NCBI RefSeq assembly: GCF_009735645.1
Contig: NZ_CP032550.1
Location: 2,666,001 to 2,730,000, forward strand
Source of the DNA: Microbacterium oryzae
GTDB lineage: Bacteria; Actinomycetota; Actinomycetes; Actinomycetales; Microbacteriaceae
Direction: 5' to 3'
Length of the DNA stretch: 64,000 nucleotides
This document shows positions 56,415 to 64,000 of the stretch, piece by piece (position 1 is the stretch's first letter; every line of letters starts with the position of its first letter). The position numbers and the translations under genes were made by a program. The notes below the pieces were generated by a model that saw only the letters and a program-made list of their open reading frames with translations, had not been told where the DNA came from and made no database searches.

Positions 56415-59400
56415 GTGAGATACATCCCGACCGAGCAGCGCGTGATCTGGAGCGCCAGCGACCTCAAGGCGGCCGCCGAGTGCGAGTTCGCCTGGCTGCG
56501 CGCGATCGACGCCAAGGCGGGGCGCATCGCGGCGGTGGAGGACCCGGAGGACGTCATGCTCGAGCGGGCGGCTCGCCTCGGCGACCGCCACGAGGAGCGC
56601 GTGCTCGAGGCCTACCGCGACACGTTCGGCGATCGGGTCGTCGAGATCGAGAAGGTCTCGTCGCGGGACCAGCAGGCGCTCGCCGCCGTGGTGGCCGAGA
56701 CCGTCGAGGCGCTGCACTCGGACGCGGCGGTGCTCTTCCAGGCGGCTTTCGCCACCGACGAGTTCGTCGGGTTCGCCGACTTCCTCGTGCACGAGGCGGA
56801 TGGCCGGTGGCGCGTTCAGGACAGCAAGCTCGCGCGGACGGCTCGGGTCACCGCGCTCATGCAGCTCGCCGCATACGTCGACCAGCTGCAGCGGCTGGGC
56901 GTCCCGACGTCCGACGAGGTGGACCTCCTCCTCGGCGACGGCACGACGTCCACACACCGCGTGGCCGATCTCATGCCGATGTTCGCCGTGCGCCGCGCGC
57001 GCCTGCGGGCCCTCATCGCCGACCGCCGGCTCGATCTCGGTGCCGCGGCCGAGGCCATCCGCTGGGGTGACGAGCGCGGTGAGCTGCAGATCACCGCGTG
57101 CGGGCGGTGCGCCACGTGCGAGCTCGAGGTCGTCGCGCATCGCGATCTGCTTCTGGTCGCCGGCATGCGTCCGTCGCAGCGCGCGCGGCTGCGCGACACG
57201 GGCATCGAGACCATCGACGACCTCGCGGCCGCGGAGACCGGCCCCGTGAAGATGAACTCCGACGTGTTCGCGTCGCTGCGCACGCAGGCGCGTCTGCAGC
57301 TGGCGAGCCCGGCTGGTGTCCCGGGCGACGAGCCCGTGGGCGATCACCCGATTCCCGCGTACGAGGTCGTGCAGCCGATGGCTCTCGGGGCGATGCCGCG
57401 GCCGAGCGTGGGCGACGTGTTCTTCGACTTCGAGGGCGACCCGCTGTACAGCGAGCGGGTGGGATCGGCCGCAGCCTGGGGCATCGACTACCTGTTCGGA
57501 TGGGTCGACATGCGCGAGCAGTACTCCGCGCTCTGGGCGCACACGCTGGCGGAGGAGAAGGTCGCGCTCGAGCGCTTCTGCGACTTCGTGGCGGCCCGTC
57601 GAGCGGCGCACCCCGACATGCACATCTACCACTACGCGCCGTACGAGCCGACCCACCTGGCCGCCATGGCCGCTCGTCACGGCGTGCGCGAAGCCGACGT
57701 CGATCGGATGCTCCGTGACGAGCTCTTCGTCGACCTGTATCCGATCGTGCGCCGCGCGCTGCGAGTCGGGTCGCGGTCGTACTCGATCAAGAAGCTCGAG
57801 CCGCTGTACATGGGCGACGAGGTGCGGACGCAGGACGTGCAGAAGGGCGATGACTCGATCGTCCGGTACGTCGAGGCGCGGGCGCTGCAGGCGGAGGGTC
57901 GGAACGACGCCGCGCAGGAGATCCTCGACGACCTCGCGGACTACAACCGCTACGACTGCGTCTCGACGCGACGGCTGCGTGACTGGCTCGTCGAGCGCGC
58001 ACGGGACACCGGGGTGACGCCGGCGCCGCCGGAGGTCCCCGACGAGTTCGCGTACGCGCCGTCCCCGCTGGCGCTGGCGCTCGACGCGCAGGCGGGTGCA
58101 CGGCGTGACGCGCGTGTGGCCGCCGACCCGCTCTCGACGCCGAGCGCCGACGAGGACGCGCTGCGCCTGGCCTCGGCCGCCATCGACTACTACCCGCGCG
58201 AGGCGAAGAGCTTCTGGCATGGGCACTTCCAGCGGCTGCGCGAGCCGGTCGGGCTGTGGATCGACACGCGCGACGTGTTGGCCGTCGACATCGCGCGCTG
58301 CCGCGTCGTGGACGACTGGGATCGGCCGGAGGGGGCGCGCTCGCTCCGGCGGGTCGTGGAGCTCCGCGGCGAGCTGGCCCCGGGAACGCGCCTCAGCGAG
58401 GGCAGCGAACCGTTCCTTCTCTACGCGCGGCCGGCGCCGTTCGCGAACCAGGCTTCGCCGCGGTGGATGCACGTGCCGCGCCAGGCGCGCGTGATCGAGG
58501 TGCTCGACGACGGCGCCGTGATCGAGGAGCGCGCGGCCGACGGCGAGACCTGGCAGGAGCTGCCGGTCGCCCTCACCCCCGCCCCGCCGCCCCGCGCCGG
58601 GAACCAGCAGGGCGCCATCGACGCCTGGGCCGAGACCGTGGTGCGCGCGGGGGAGCCGGGCGGATTCCCTGAGGACCCGGCCACCGACATCCTGCGCCGC
58701 CGTCCGCCGCGCGGGGGCGGCATCGTCCCCTCGGCGGGTGACGACGTGGCGGCCATCGTGCGATCGGTGCAGAACCTCGACCGCTCGTACGTCGCGGTGC
58801 AGGGTCCGCCCGGCACCGGCAAGACGTACGTGGGGTCGCACGTCATCGCGCGACTCGTCAACGAGCACGGCTACCGGGTCGGCGTCGTCGCGCAGTCGCA
58901 CGCCGTCGTGGAGAACATGCTCGATCGCGTCGTGGCGGCGGGCGTCGACGGCGCGCGGGTGGCGAAGGCGCCGAAGACCGGCGCGGAGCCCCGCGACCCG
59001 TCGTTCACGGTGATCGCGAAGAACGGCGTCGCGCGGTTCACGTCCGAGCAGCGCGGCGGGTTCGTCGTGGGCGGCACGGCGTGGGACTTCACTCACACCG
59101 GGCGCATCCCGCGCGGGTCGCTCGACCTTCTCGTCATCGATGAGGCCGGACAGTTCTCGCTCGCGTCGACGATCGCCGTGTCGACCGCTGCGCGCAACCT
59201 CCTGCTGCTGGGCGACCCGCAGCAGCTTCCGCAGGTCAGCCAAGGTGTTCATCCCGCGCCGGTGGACACCTCGGCGCTCGGCTGGGTGATGGATGGCCGG
59301 CAGGTGCTGCCCGAGACGCACGGCTACTTCCTCGCCCGGTCGTGGCGCATGCATCCCGCGGTCGCGGAGGCCGTCTCCCATCTGTCGTACGCGGGCCGGC

Positions 59401-59966
59401 TCGCGTCGCGCGAGGGCGCCGAGCAGCGCACGGTCGAGGGGATCGATCCGGGGCTGCATCCCGTGCCCGTCCGGCATCGCGGCGATGCGACCGAGTCGCA
59501 GGACGAGGCCGACGAGGTCGTCCGGATCGTGAGCGATGCCGTGGGCCGCGCATTCACGAGCATCGAGATCGACGACGACGGCGGCGCCGACGTCTGCCCG
59601 CCGCGACCGCTCACGGAGGACGACATCATCGTCGTCGCGCCCTACAACGCGCAGCAGCAGCTCGTCGAGCAGACGCTGCGCGCGGCCGGATGGTCGCGGG
59701 TGCGGGTGGGGACGGTCGACCGGTTCCAGGGACAGGAGGCGGCGATCTCCATCGTCACGCTCGCCGCGTCCTCAGGGAAAGACGCACCTCGCGGGACCGA
59801 GTTCCTGCTGCTCGAGAACCGCCTCAACGTCGCGATCTCGCGCGCCATGGTGGCCGCGTTCCTCCTCCACTCACCCGCGCTGCTCGACGACCTGCCCTAC
59901 ACACCGGCCGGCGTCGCGCGCATGAGCGCGTTCGCGCGACTGGTCTCGGAGGGAGAGCTGCGATGA
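56415..59966 (+). CDS. TM0106 family RecB-like nuclease fused to a superfamily 1 helicase
   Basis: A 1183-residue bifunctional protein. The N-terminal half is a TM0106-type RecB-like nuclease (VIWSASDLKAAAECEFAWLR at the start, the catalytic region FFDFEGDPLYSE near 335, and CGRCATC around 228, which may bind metal or an iron-sulfur cluster). The C-terminal half is a DNA2/UvrD-like SF1 helicase: Walker A QGPPGTGKTY (near 796), Walker B VIDEAGQ (near 907), GDPQQLPQV, and VDRFQGQEAAISIVT followed by LNVAISRAM. It probably unwinds and trims DNA ends, though this family is not well characterised. GTG 56415 follows TAGCGT. Confidence 0.88.
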   Translation: MRYIPTEQRVIWSASDLKAAAECEFAWLRAIDAKAGRIAAVEDPEDVMLERAARLGDRHEERVLEAYRDTFGDRVVEIEKVSSRDQQALAAVVAETVEALHSDAAVLFQAAFATDEFVGFADFLVHEADGRWRVQDSKLARTARVTALMQLAAYVDQLQRLGVPTSDEVDLLLGDGTTSTHRVADLMPMFAVRRARLRALIADRRLDLGAAAEAIRWGDERGELQITACGRCATCELEVVAHRDLLLVAGMRPSQRARLRDTGIETIDDLAAAETGPVKMNSDVFASLRTQARLQLASPAGVPGDEPVGDHPIPAYEVVQPMALGAMPRPSVGDVFFDFEGDPLYSERVGSAAAWGIDYLFGWVDMREQYSALWAHTLAEEKVALERFCDFVAARRAAHPDMHIYHYAPYEPTHLAAMAARHGVREADVDRMLRDELFVDLYPIVRRALRVGSRSYSIKKLEPLYMGDEVRTQDVQKGDDSIVRYVEARALQAEGRNDAAQEILDDLADYNRYDCVSTRRLRDWLVERARDTGVTPAPPEVPDEFAYAPSPLALALDAQAGARRDARVAADPLSTPSADEDALRLASAAIDYYPREAKSFWHGHFQRLREPVGLWIDTRDVLAVDIARCRVVDDWDRPEGARSLRRVVELRGELAPGTRLSEGSEPFLLYARPAPFANQASPRWMHVPRQARVIEVLDDGAVIEERAADGETWQELPVALTPAPPPRAGNQQGAIDAWAETVVRAGEPGGFPEDPATDILRRRPPRGGGIVPSAGDDVAAIVRSVQNLDRSYVAVQGPPGTGKTYVGSHVIARLVNEHGYRVGVVAQSHAVVENMLDRVVAAGVDGARVAKAPKTGAEPRDPSFTVIAKNGVARFTSEQRGGFVVGGTAWDFTHTGRIPRGSLDLLVIDEAGQFSLASTIAVSTAARNLLLLGDPQQLPQVSQGVHPAPVDTSALGWVMDGRQVLPETHGYFLARSWRMHPAVAEAVSHLSYAGRLASREGAEQRTVEGIDPGLHPVPVRHRGDATESQDEADEVVRIVSDAVGRAFTSIEIDDDGGADVCPPRPLTEDDIIVVAPYNAQQQLVEQTLRAAGWSRVRVGTVDRFQGQEAAISIVTLAASSGKDAPRGTEFLLLENRLNVAISRAMVAAFLLHSPALLDDLPYTPAGVARMSAFARLVSEGELR

Positions 59967-60751
59967 CGAGCGCCGACGACATCCGCCGAGCCGCCGCGCA
60001 GTGGACGTGGCTGCCACGAGGCTCAGAGCACGCCGTCGACGGCAGCGTCATGGTCCGCTATCCCGCTCGGTTCGGCGGCGGCGTGCGGGTCTCGGCCTTC
60101 GCCCATCCCGGCCCTCCCGAAGCCGCCGTCGACGCGGTCCTCGCGCAGACGAGGGCGTGGGGCGAGACGCGGGTCACGTTCTGGATCGGCGAGTCCGACC
60201 GACCCGCCGGGCTCGAGGAGGAGCTGCGGCGACGCGGCGCCGTGCACGACGACACCGTCACGGTGTTCGCGCTGCCCCTCGACGAGGCGTCATCGCTGTC
60301 GGGAGCTGCCGCGCCGGCCGCGGGCGTGACGGTGGAGGCCGTCCGCACGCGCGCGCAGGTGCAGGACATGGACGCGGTCAACGTCCCGGTCTGGAACCAG
60401 GAGCCGCTCCACGGGGACGCGCTCGACGAGGAGCTCCGGGAGGTCGTCGCGGAGTGGGATGCGGGGCGCGGGTTCCGCGTGCTCGCTCGCATCGACGGCC
60501 GCCCTGTGAGCACGGGCGGCGCGACCATCGTCGACGAGTTCGTGCGCCTGTGGGGTGCCGCCACGGTGGAGAGTGCGCGCGGTCGCGGCGCGTATCGCGC
60601 CGTGCTCGCCGAGCGGCTCCGGCTCGCTCGCGAGCTCGGGGCGACCACCGCCCTCGTCAAGGGGCGAGTGGCCACCTCCGCGCCGATCCTCGCGCGCGCC
60701 GGTTTCCGCTCCTACGGAGAGGAGCGGGCCTGGCGTCTGGAGCTGAGCTGA
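59963..60751 (+). CDS. GNAT family N-acetyltransferase
   Basis: A 262-residue protein with a C-terminal GNAT fold: GRPVSTGGATIVDEFVRLWG, VESARGRGAYRAVLAERLR (acetyl-CoA loop with RGRGAY) and APILARAGFRSYGEERAW. The N-terminal 110 residues may be a second, degenerate GNAT half. The substrate is unknown. The ATG overlaps the nuclease/helicase stop by 4 bp, so the two are translated together, an unusual partner for a nuclease. It converges with upp. Confidence 0.85.
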   Translation: MTSADDIRRAAAQWTWLPRGSEHAVDGSVMVRYPARFGGGVRVSAFAHPGPPEAAVDAVLAQTRAWGETRVTFWIGESDRPAGLEEELRRRGAVHDDTVTVFALPLDEASSLSGAAAPAAGVTVEAVRTRAQVQDMDAVNVPVWNQEPLHGDALDEELREVVAEWDAGRGFRVLARIDGRPVSTGGATIVDEFVRLWGAATVESARGRGAYRAVLAERLRLARELGATTALVKGRVATSAPILARAGFRSYGEERAWRLELS

Positions 60752-60757
60752 GGCGGG

Positions 60758-61390
60758 TCAGACGGTGCCGTAGAGGCGGTCGCCGGCGTCGCCGAGCCCG
60801 GGGATGATGTACCCGTTCTCGTTGAGGCCCTCATCGAGCGCACCGAGCACGAGGGTCACGTCGCGGTCGTCGCCGAGCGCCTCGATCGCCTTGATGCCCT
60901 CGGGCGTGCCGAGCAGGCAGACCGCGGTCACGTCGGTCGCGCCGCGCTCGAAGAGGTACTCGATCGCCGCGGCGAGCGAGCCGCCGGTCGCGAGCATCGG
61001 GTCGAGCACGAAGCACTGCCGGCCGCTGAGGTCGTCGGGCAGGCGCTCGGCGTACGTGGCGGGGAGCAGGGTCTCCTCATTGCGGACGATGCCGAGGAAC
61101 CCGACCTCCGCGGTTGGGACGAGCTTGGTCATCCCCTCGAGCATGCCCAGACCCGCGCGCAGGATGGGGACGACGAGCGGCTTCGGGTCGGCGATGCGCA
61201 CACCCTGCGTCTGGACGACGGGGGTATCGATCGTCACCGGCTCGACGCGGACGTCGCGCGTGGCCTCGTAGGCGAGAAGCGTCATGAGCTCCTCGGTGAG
61301 CTGGCGGAAGACCGGCGACGGCGTGGCCTTGTCGCGGAGCACCGTGAGCTTGTGCGTGATGAGCGGATGGTCGGCGACGTGCAGGCGCAT
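60758..61390 (-). CDS. upp: Uracil phosphoribosyltransferase
   Basis: A 210-residue type I phosphoribosyltransferase that makes UMP from uracil and PRPP in pyrimidine salvage. The PRPP motif [16 protein letters not shown] (near 132) and the base-binding [15 protein letters not shown] (near 76) are intact; the length is as usual. The ATG at 61390 has TAGCCT 6 nt upstream and no ribosome site. It is divergent from tadA with 64 bp between starts. Confidence 0.95.
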   Translation of the reverse strand: MRLHVADHPLITHKLTVLRDKATPSPVFRQLTEELMTLLAYEATRDVRVEPVTIDTPVVQTQGVRIADPKPLVVPILRAGLGMLEGMTKLVPTAEVGFLGIVRNEETLLPATYAERLPDDLSGRQCFVLDPMLATGGSLAAAIEYLFERGATDVTAVCLLGTPEGIKAIEALGDDRDVTLVLGALDEGLNENGYIIPGLGDAGDRLYGTV

Positions 61391-61396
61391 ACCGAA

Positions 61397-61402
61397 AGGC
61401 TA
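61397..61402 (-). promoter_or_regulatory. -10 hexamer of upp (leaderless)
   Basis: TAGCCT on the minus strand, 6 nt before ATG 61390. Confidence 0.6.
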
Positions 61403-61442
61403 CCGGGACGGAGTGCGGGGAAGCAGTGAGCGCGTCGCGATC

Positions 61443-61448
61443 TAGGCT
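61443..61448 (+). promoter_or_regulatory. -10 hexamer of tadA (leaderless)
   Basis: TAGGCT, 6 nt before GTG 61455. Confidence 0.6.
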
Positions 61449-61454
61449 CGGAGC

Positions 61455-61916
61455 GTGAACGTCTCCGCCGCCGACCGTGCCGCGATGGACCGCGCGCTCG
61501 CGCTGGCCGACGAGGCCGCAGCTCACGGCGACATCCCCGTCGGCGCCGTGGTGCTGGGGGCGGATGGCCGTGTCCTGGGGGAGGGGCGGAACCTCCGGGA
61601 GGAGACGCACGACCCGGCCGCCCACGCCGAGATCGTCGCGATGCGCGCGGCGGCGACGGCGATCGGCTCGTGGAACCTCGAGGGCTGCACGCTGGTGGTG
61701 ACCCTCGAGCCCTGCATCATGTGCGCGGGCGCGGTGCTGCAGTCCCGCCTCGCGCGCCTCGTCTTCGGTGCGTGGGATGAGAAGGCGGGTGCGGCCGGCT
61801 CCATGTACGACGTCGTGCGCGACCGCCGGCTGCCCTACCGGGCGGAGGTGGTCGGCGGCGTGCGCGAGGACGAGGCCGTGCAGCGCCTGCGCGCGTTCTT
61901 CACCGCGCGCCGCTGA
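61455..61916 (+). CDS. tadA: tRNA-specific adenosine deaminase
   Basis: A 153-residue deaminase that converts wobble adenosine 34 of tRNA-Arg(ACG) to inosine. The zinc site is complete: HAEIVAMR (catalytic His-Ala-Glu) and EPCIMCAGA (PCxxC). The RRLPYRAEVVGGV end is family-typical. Start GTG 61455 is supported by a TAGGCT hexamer 6 nt upstream. The gene is divergent from upp and convergent with the DUF4287 gene. Confidence 0.93.
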   Translation: MNVSAADRAAMDRALALADEAAAHGDIPVGAVVLGADGRVLGEGRNLREETHDPAAHAEIVAMRAAATAIGSWNLEGCTLVVTLEPCIMCAGAVLQSRLARLVFGAWDEKAGAAGSMYDVVRDRRLPYRAEVVGGVREDEAVQRLRAFFTARR

Positions 61917-61942
61917 CGCAGCCTCTCGGTGCAGGCACCGAC

Positions 61943-62233
61943 TCAGAGATTCGGATTGCTCGCGCGGCCGTCGAGCCAGAGCATGTCCGACGGGTCGGCG
62001 TGGCTGCCGGTGCTGCCGACATGCGTGTCGCCGATCCGCGGCCCCTTGGTGATGACGTGCACGAGCGCCATGCCGTGCCCGCGAGCGAGGCCGTAGTCCT
62101 CCTTCAGCCATTCCAGGATGGGGCCCGCCTTCGTGCCGGGGCCGAATCCGCGCTCGGCGGCGAGGTCGATGAACTGTCGGGGCGTGAGCCCGGTCTTCGT
62201 CTCGATGTTGTCGAGGTAGCTCTGGAAGGACAT
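61943..62233 (-). CDS. DUF4287-domain protein
   Basis: A 96-residue protein of the DUF4287 family: MSFQSYLDNIETKTGLTPRQ, then AGPILEWLKEDYGLARGHGM. The conserved GHGMALVH suggests a small-molecule-binding helical fold, but no activity is known. GAGAGGAACG lies just before the ATG at 62233. It is cotranscribed, most likely, with the LLM oxidoreductase gene 23 bp upstream on the same strand. A related module is fused to another domain in the gene at 31734. Confidence 0.83.
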   Translation of the reverse strand: MSFQSYLDNIETKTGLTPRQFIDLAAERGFGPGTKAGPILEWLKEDYGLARGHGMALVHVITKGPRIGDTHVGSTGSHADPSDMLWLDGRASNPNL

Positions 62234-62256
62234 CGTCGTTCCTCTCGAATGGCGGT

Positions 62257-63180
62257 TCAGCGGAGGCGGGGAAGCACGTCCTCGCCGAGGTAGGCGACGT
62301 GGTCGAGGTCGTTCATGTCCAGGAGCTGGAAGTAGAGGCGCGTCGCGCCGAGCTCCTTGAGCTGCGACGCCTTCTCGACGATTTCGTCGGCCGACCCGGC
62401 GAAGTTGTGCCCGGCGCGGAAGGCCGCGAGATCCGTGCCCGTGCGGGCCGCGCGACGCTCGAGGTCCGCGGCAGAGCCGCCGGCGAGGGTCGTGAGCGCG
62501 ACGCTGAGCTTCAGGCTCCCCGGGGCGCGGCCCACCTGCTCGCACGCGGCACGCACGCGCGAGAAGCGATCGGCGATGACGTCCTCCGGCTGGAACGCGA
62601 TGTTGAACTCGGTCGCGTGCCGTGCGGCGAGCTCGGGCGTGCGGGTGAGGCCGGCGCCGCCGACGATGACGGGCACGCGTTCCTGCGCGGGCTTCGGCAG
62701 CGCGGGGGAGTCGACGAGGCGGTAGTGCTCGCCCTCGAACGTGTAGCGCTCGCCGACCGGCGTGGCCCACAGCCCGTTCACGATCTCGAGCTGCTCGGCC
62801 AGCAGGCCGAAGCGCTTCTTCGGAAACGGGATGCCGTACGCGAGATGCTCCGCCTCGAACCAGCCGGTTCCCAGCCCCAGCTCGGCACGGCCATCCGACA
62901 TCTGGTCGACCTGAGCGACCTGGATGGCGAGGATCCCGGGCCAGCGGTAGGTGACCGACGAGACGAGGGTCCCCAGGCGCAGCCGCGTCGTCTCGCGGGC
63001 GAGGCCGGCGAGGGTGGTCCAGGCGTCGGTGGGCCCGGGCATCCCGTCGTCGCCCATCGTCAGGTAGTGGTCGGATCGGAAGAAGCCGTCGAAGCCCGCC
63101 CGCTCGGCCGCCTGCGCGAACGCGAGCTGGGTGTCGTAGCTGGCCCCCATCTGGGGCTCGGTGAAGACGCAGAACTCCAT
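62257..63180 (-). CDS. LLM class F420-dependent oxidoreductase
   Basis: A 307-residue luciferase-like TIM-barrel protein. DGFFRSDHYLTMGD, LRLGTLVSSVTYRWPGILA and ELGLGTGWFEAEHLAYGIPF match the F420-dependent LLM group of actinobacteria. It should use coenzyme F420; the substrate is unknown. The ATG at 63180 has a CAGACT hexamer 6 nt upstream and no ribosome site; a long in-frame extension upstream is antisense to the transporter gene and rejected. The DUF4287 gene follows on the same strand. Confidence 0.9.
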   Translation of the reverse strand: MEFCVFTEPQMGASYDTQLAFAQAAERAGFDGFFRSDHYLTMGDDGMPGPTDAWTTLAGLARETTRLRLGTLVSSVTYRWPGILAIQVAQVDQMSDGRAELGLGTGWFEAEHLAYGIPFPKKRFGLLAEQLEIVNGLWATPVGERYTFEGEHYRLVDSPALPKPAQERVPVIVGGAGLTRTPELAARHATEFNIAFQPEDVIADRFSRVRAACEQVGRAPGSLKLSVALTTLAGGSAADLERRAARTGTDLAAFRAGHNFAGSADEIVEKASQLKELGATRLYFQLLDMNDLDHVAYLGEDVLPRLR

Positions 63181-63209
63181 GGGCTCAGTCTGCCAGCGGG
63201 CGTCGCGGG

Positions 63210-64000
63210 TCAGTTCGACGACTTGAAGATGAAGGTCTCCGTCGGCGGGCCCTGCTCGTGCGGCGGACGGTAGACGTCGGGCTCGAGGTAGATGACCTTC
63301 GCCGCGGGCACGGCCTCGCGGATGCGGGCCTCGACCGCGTCGATGTCGTGCGCGGCCTCCGCGACCGTCACGTCCTTGGGCAGCCCGATCTTGCCCGCCA
63401 CGAGCAGCTCCTCGGGGCCGAGGTAGAGCGTCTTCACGTGGATGAGCTTCTCGACCTCGGGGCCCGACTCGATCGCGCGGACGATGCGGTCGAAGTCCGC
63501 CTCGGTCGCGCCCTCGCCGACCAGCAGGCTCTTCGTCTCGATGCCCAGCATGATCGCGACGAGGATGAGCAGCACGCCGATGCACAGCGTGCCGATCGCG
63601 TCGAAGACGGCGTCGCCCGTGATGACCGTGAGCCCGACGCCGAGCAGGGCGAAGACGAGGCCGAGGAGCGCGGCGGTGTCCTCGAGGAGCACCACGGGCA
63701 GCTCGGGCGCCTTCGCGCGCCGCACGAACGACACCCACGACTGACCGCGGTCGCGCACCGCGTTGCTCTCCTTCATCGCGGTGCGCAGCGAGAAGCCCTC
63801 CAGGCAGATCGCCACGAGCAGGATCACGATCGGCAGCCATGCCTGCTCGAGCTCGTGCGGGTGGGTGAGCTTCTCGATGCCCTCGTAGATCGAGAAGACG
63901 CCGCCGACCGAGAAGAGGATGATCGCCACGACGAACGCGTACACGTAGCGCTCCCGGCCGTGGCCGAAGGGGTGCTCGCGGTCGGCCGCGCGCTTCGCGC
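63210..64000 (-). CDS. Cation diffusion facilitator family transporter, N-terminus cut by window end
   Basis: The open frame runs to the window edge, so the N-terminal part is missing. The last 263 residues include the family motif KRAADREHPFGHGRERYVYA, about four membrane segments, and a cytoplasmic domain from about 75 residues before the end. CDF proteins export Zn, Fe, Co or similar divalent metals in exchange for protons. Within the seen part the metal-binding TM2/TM5 His/Asp pairs cannot be fully judged. The gene is upstream of the LLM gene on the same strand, with 29 bp between them. Confidence 0.9.
   Translation of the reverse strand, partial: AKRAADREHPFGHGRERYVYAFVVAIILFSVGGVFSIYEGIEKLTHPHELEQAWLPIVILLVAICLEGFSLRTAMKESNAVRDRGQSWVSFVRRAKAPELPVVLLEDTAALLGLVFALLGVGLTVITGDAVFDAIGTLCIGVLLILVAIMLGIETKSLLVGEGATEADFDRIVRAIESGPEVEKLIHVKTLYLGPEELLVAGKIGLPKDVTVAEAAHDIDAVEARIREAVPAAKVIYLEPDVYRPPHEQGPPTETFIFKSSN

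Noticed and set aside
56349..59477. 1042-residue minus-strand frame opposite the nuclease/helicase gene
   Set aside because: The composition is rich in Arg, His and Val-Asp with no domain, and the plus strand carries clear nuclease and helicase motifs.

Overview
The window is a GC-rich actinobacterial chromosome segment with dense short operons, frequent GTG starts, many 4-bp ATGA gene overlaps and one complete rRNA operon. The 16S/23S sequences and the gene content (F420-type LLM oxidoreductase, deazaflavin-type reductase, DUF222/HNH protein, DUF3072, lipase maturation factor, IdeR/DtxR-like iron boxes) point to the family Microbacteriaceae. I would not fix the genus by eye; Agrococcus- and Microbacterium-like relatives are the first to test.

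Layout. 0-23 kb is an accessory-metabolism and efflux zone: LtrA membrane protein, an alpha/beta hydrolase + SDR pair facing a TetR regulator, a lipid kinase, a PhzF-like isomerase, a GH35 beta-galactosidase, a TetR + YhgE/Pip membrane protein pair, a GH26-like lipoprotein, an MFS pump facing a TetR regulator, a flavin reductase, an SDR/DUF2867 protein, a threonine-synthase-like enzyme, a TetR + DHA2 efflux operon, and an HxlR regulator facing a reductase. At least four of these regulators have visible inverted repeats in front of them. 23.2-29.3 kb holds a tandem repeat, the rRNA promoter and leader, and 16S-23S-5S, closed by a strong hairpin terminator; no tRNA is seen in the spacers. 29.4-39 kb has a TANGO2-like protein, CoaBC, DUF503 and DUF4287-like genes, an iron-regulated siderophore uptake locus (siderophore-interacting protein facing binding protein, two permeases and ATPase), a 73-bp hairpin repeat array, an AlkA-type glycosylase and an orphan winged-helix regulator. 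39.7-64 kb is rich in DNA-maintenance genes (pyrimidine-dimer glycosylase family, SbcDC, DUF222/HNH protein, a RecB-like nuclease/helicase) mixed with housekeeping genes (nadE, upp, tadA), a lipase maturation factor, an LLM oxidoreductase and a CDF transporter cut by the window end.

The most consistent cross-window signal is transcriptional: at least 18 genes carry a TANNNT hexamer ending 5-7 nt before the start codon and usually lack a Shine-Dalgarno sequence, the layout expected for leaderless mRNAs. These hexamers were used to choose several start codons. The other unexplained signals are intergenic repeats: 19 bp x 7 before the rRNA promoter, 73 bp x 3 hairpins after the siderophore ATPase gene, 46 bp x 3 repeats before a DUF385 gene, and related REP-like copies near 29.35 kb and 48.2 kb. 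I found no CRISPR array, prophage, insertion sequence or clear new defence system, and most of the window reads as ordinary chromosome.
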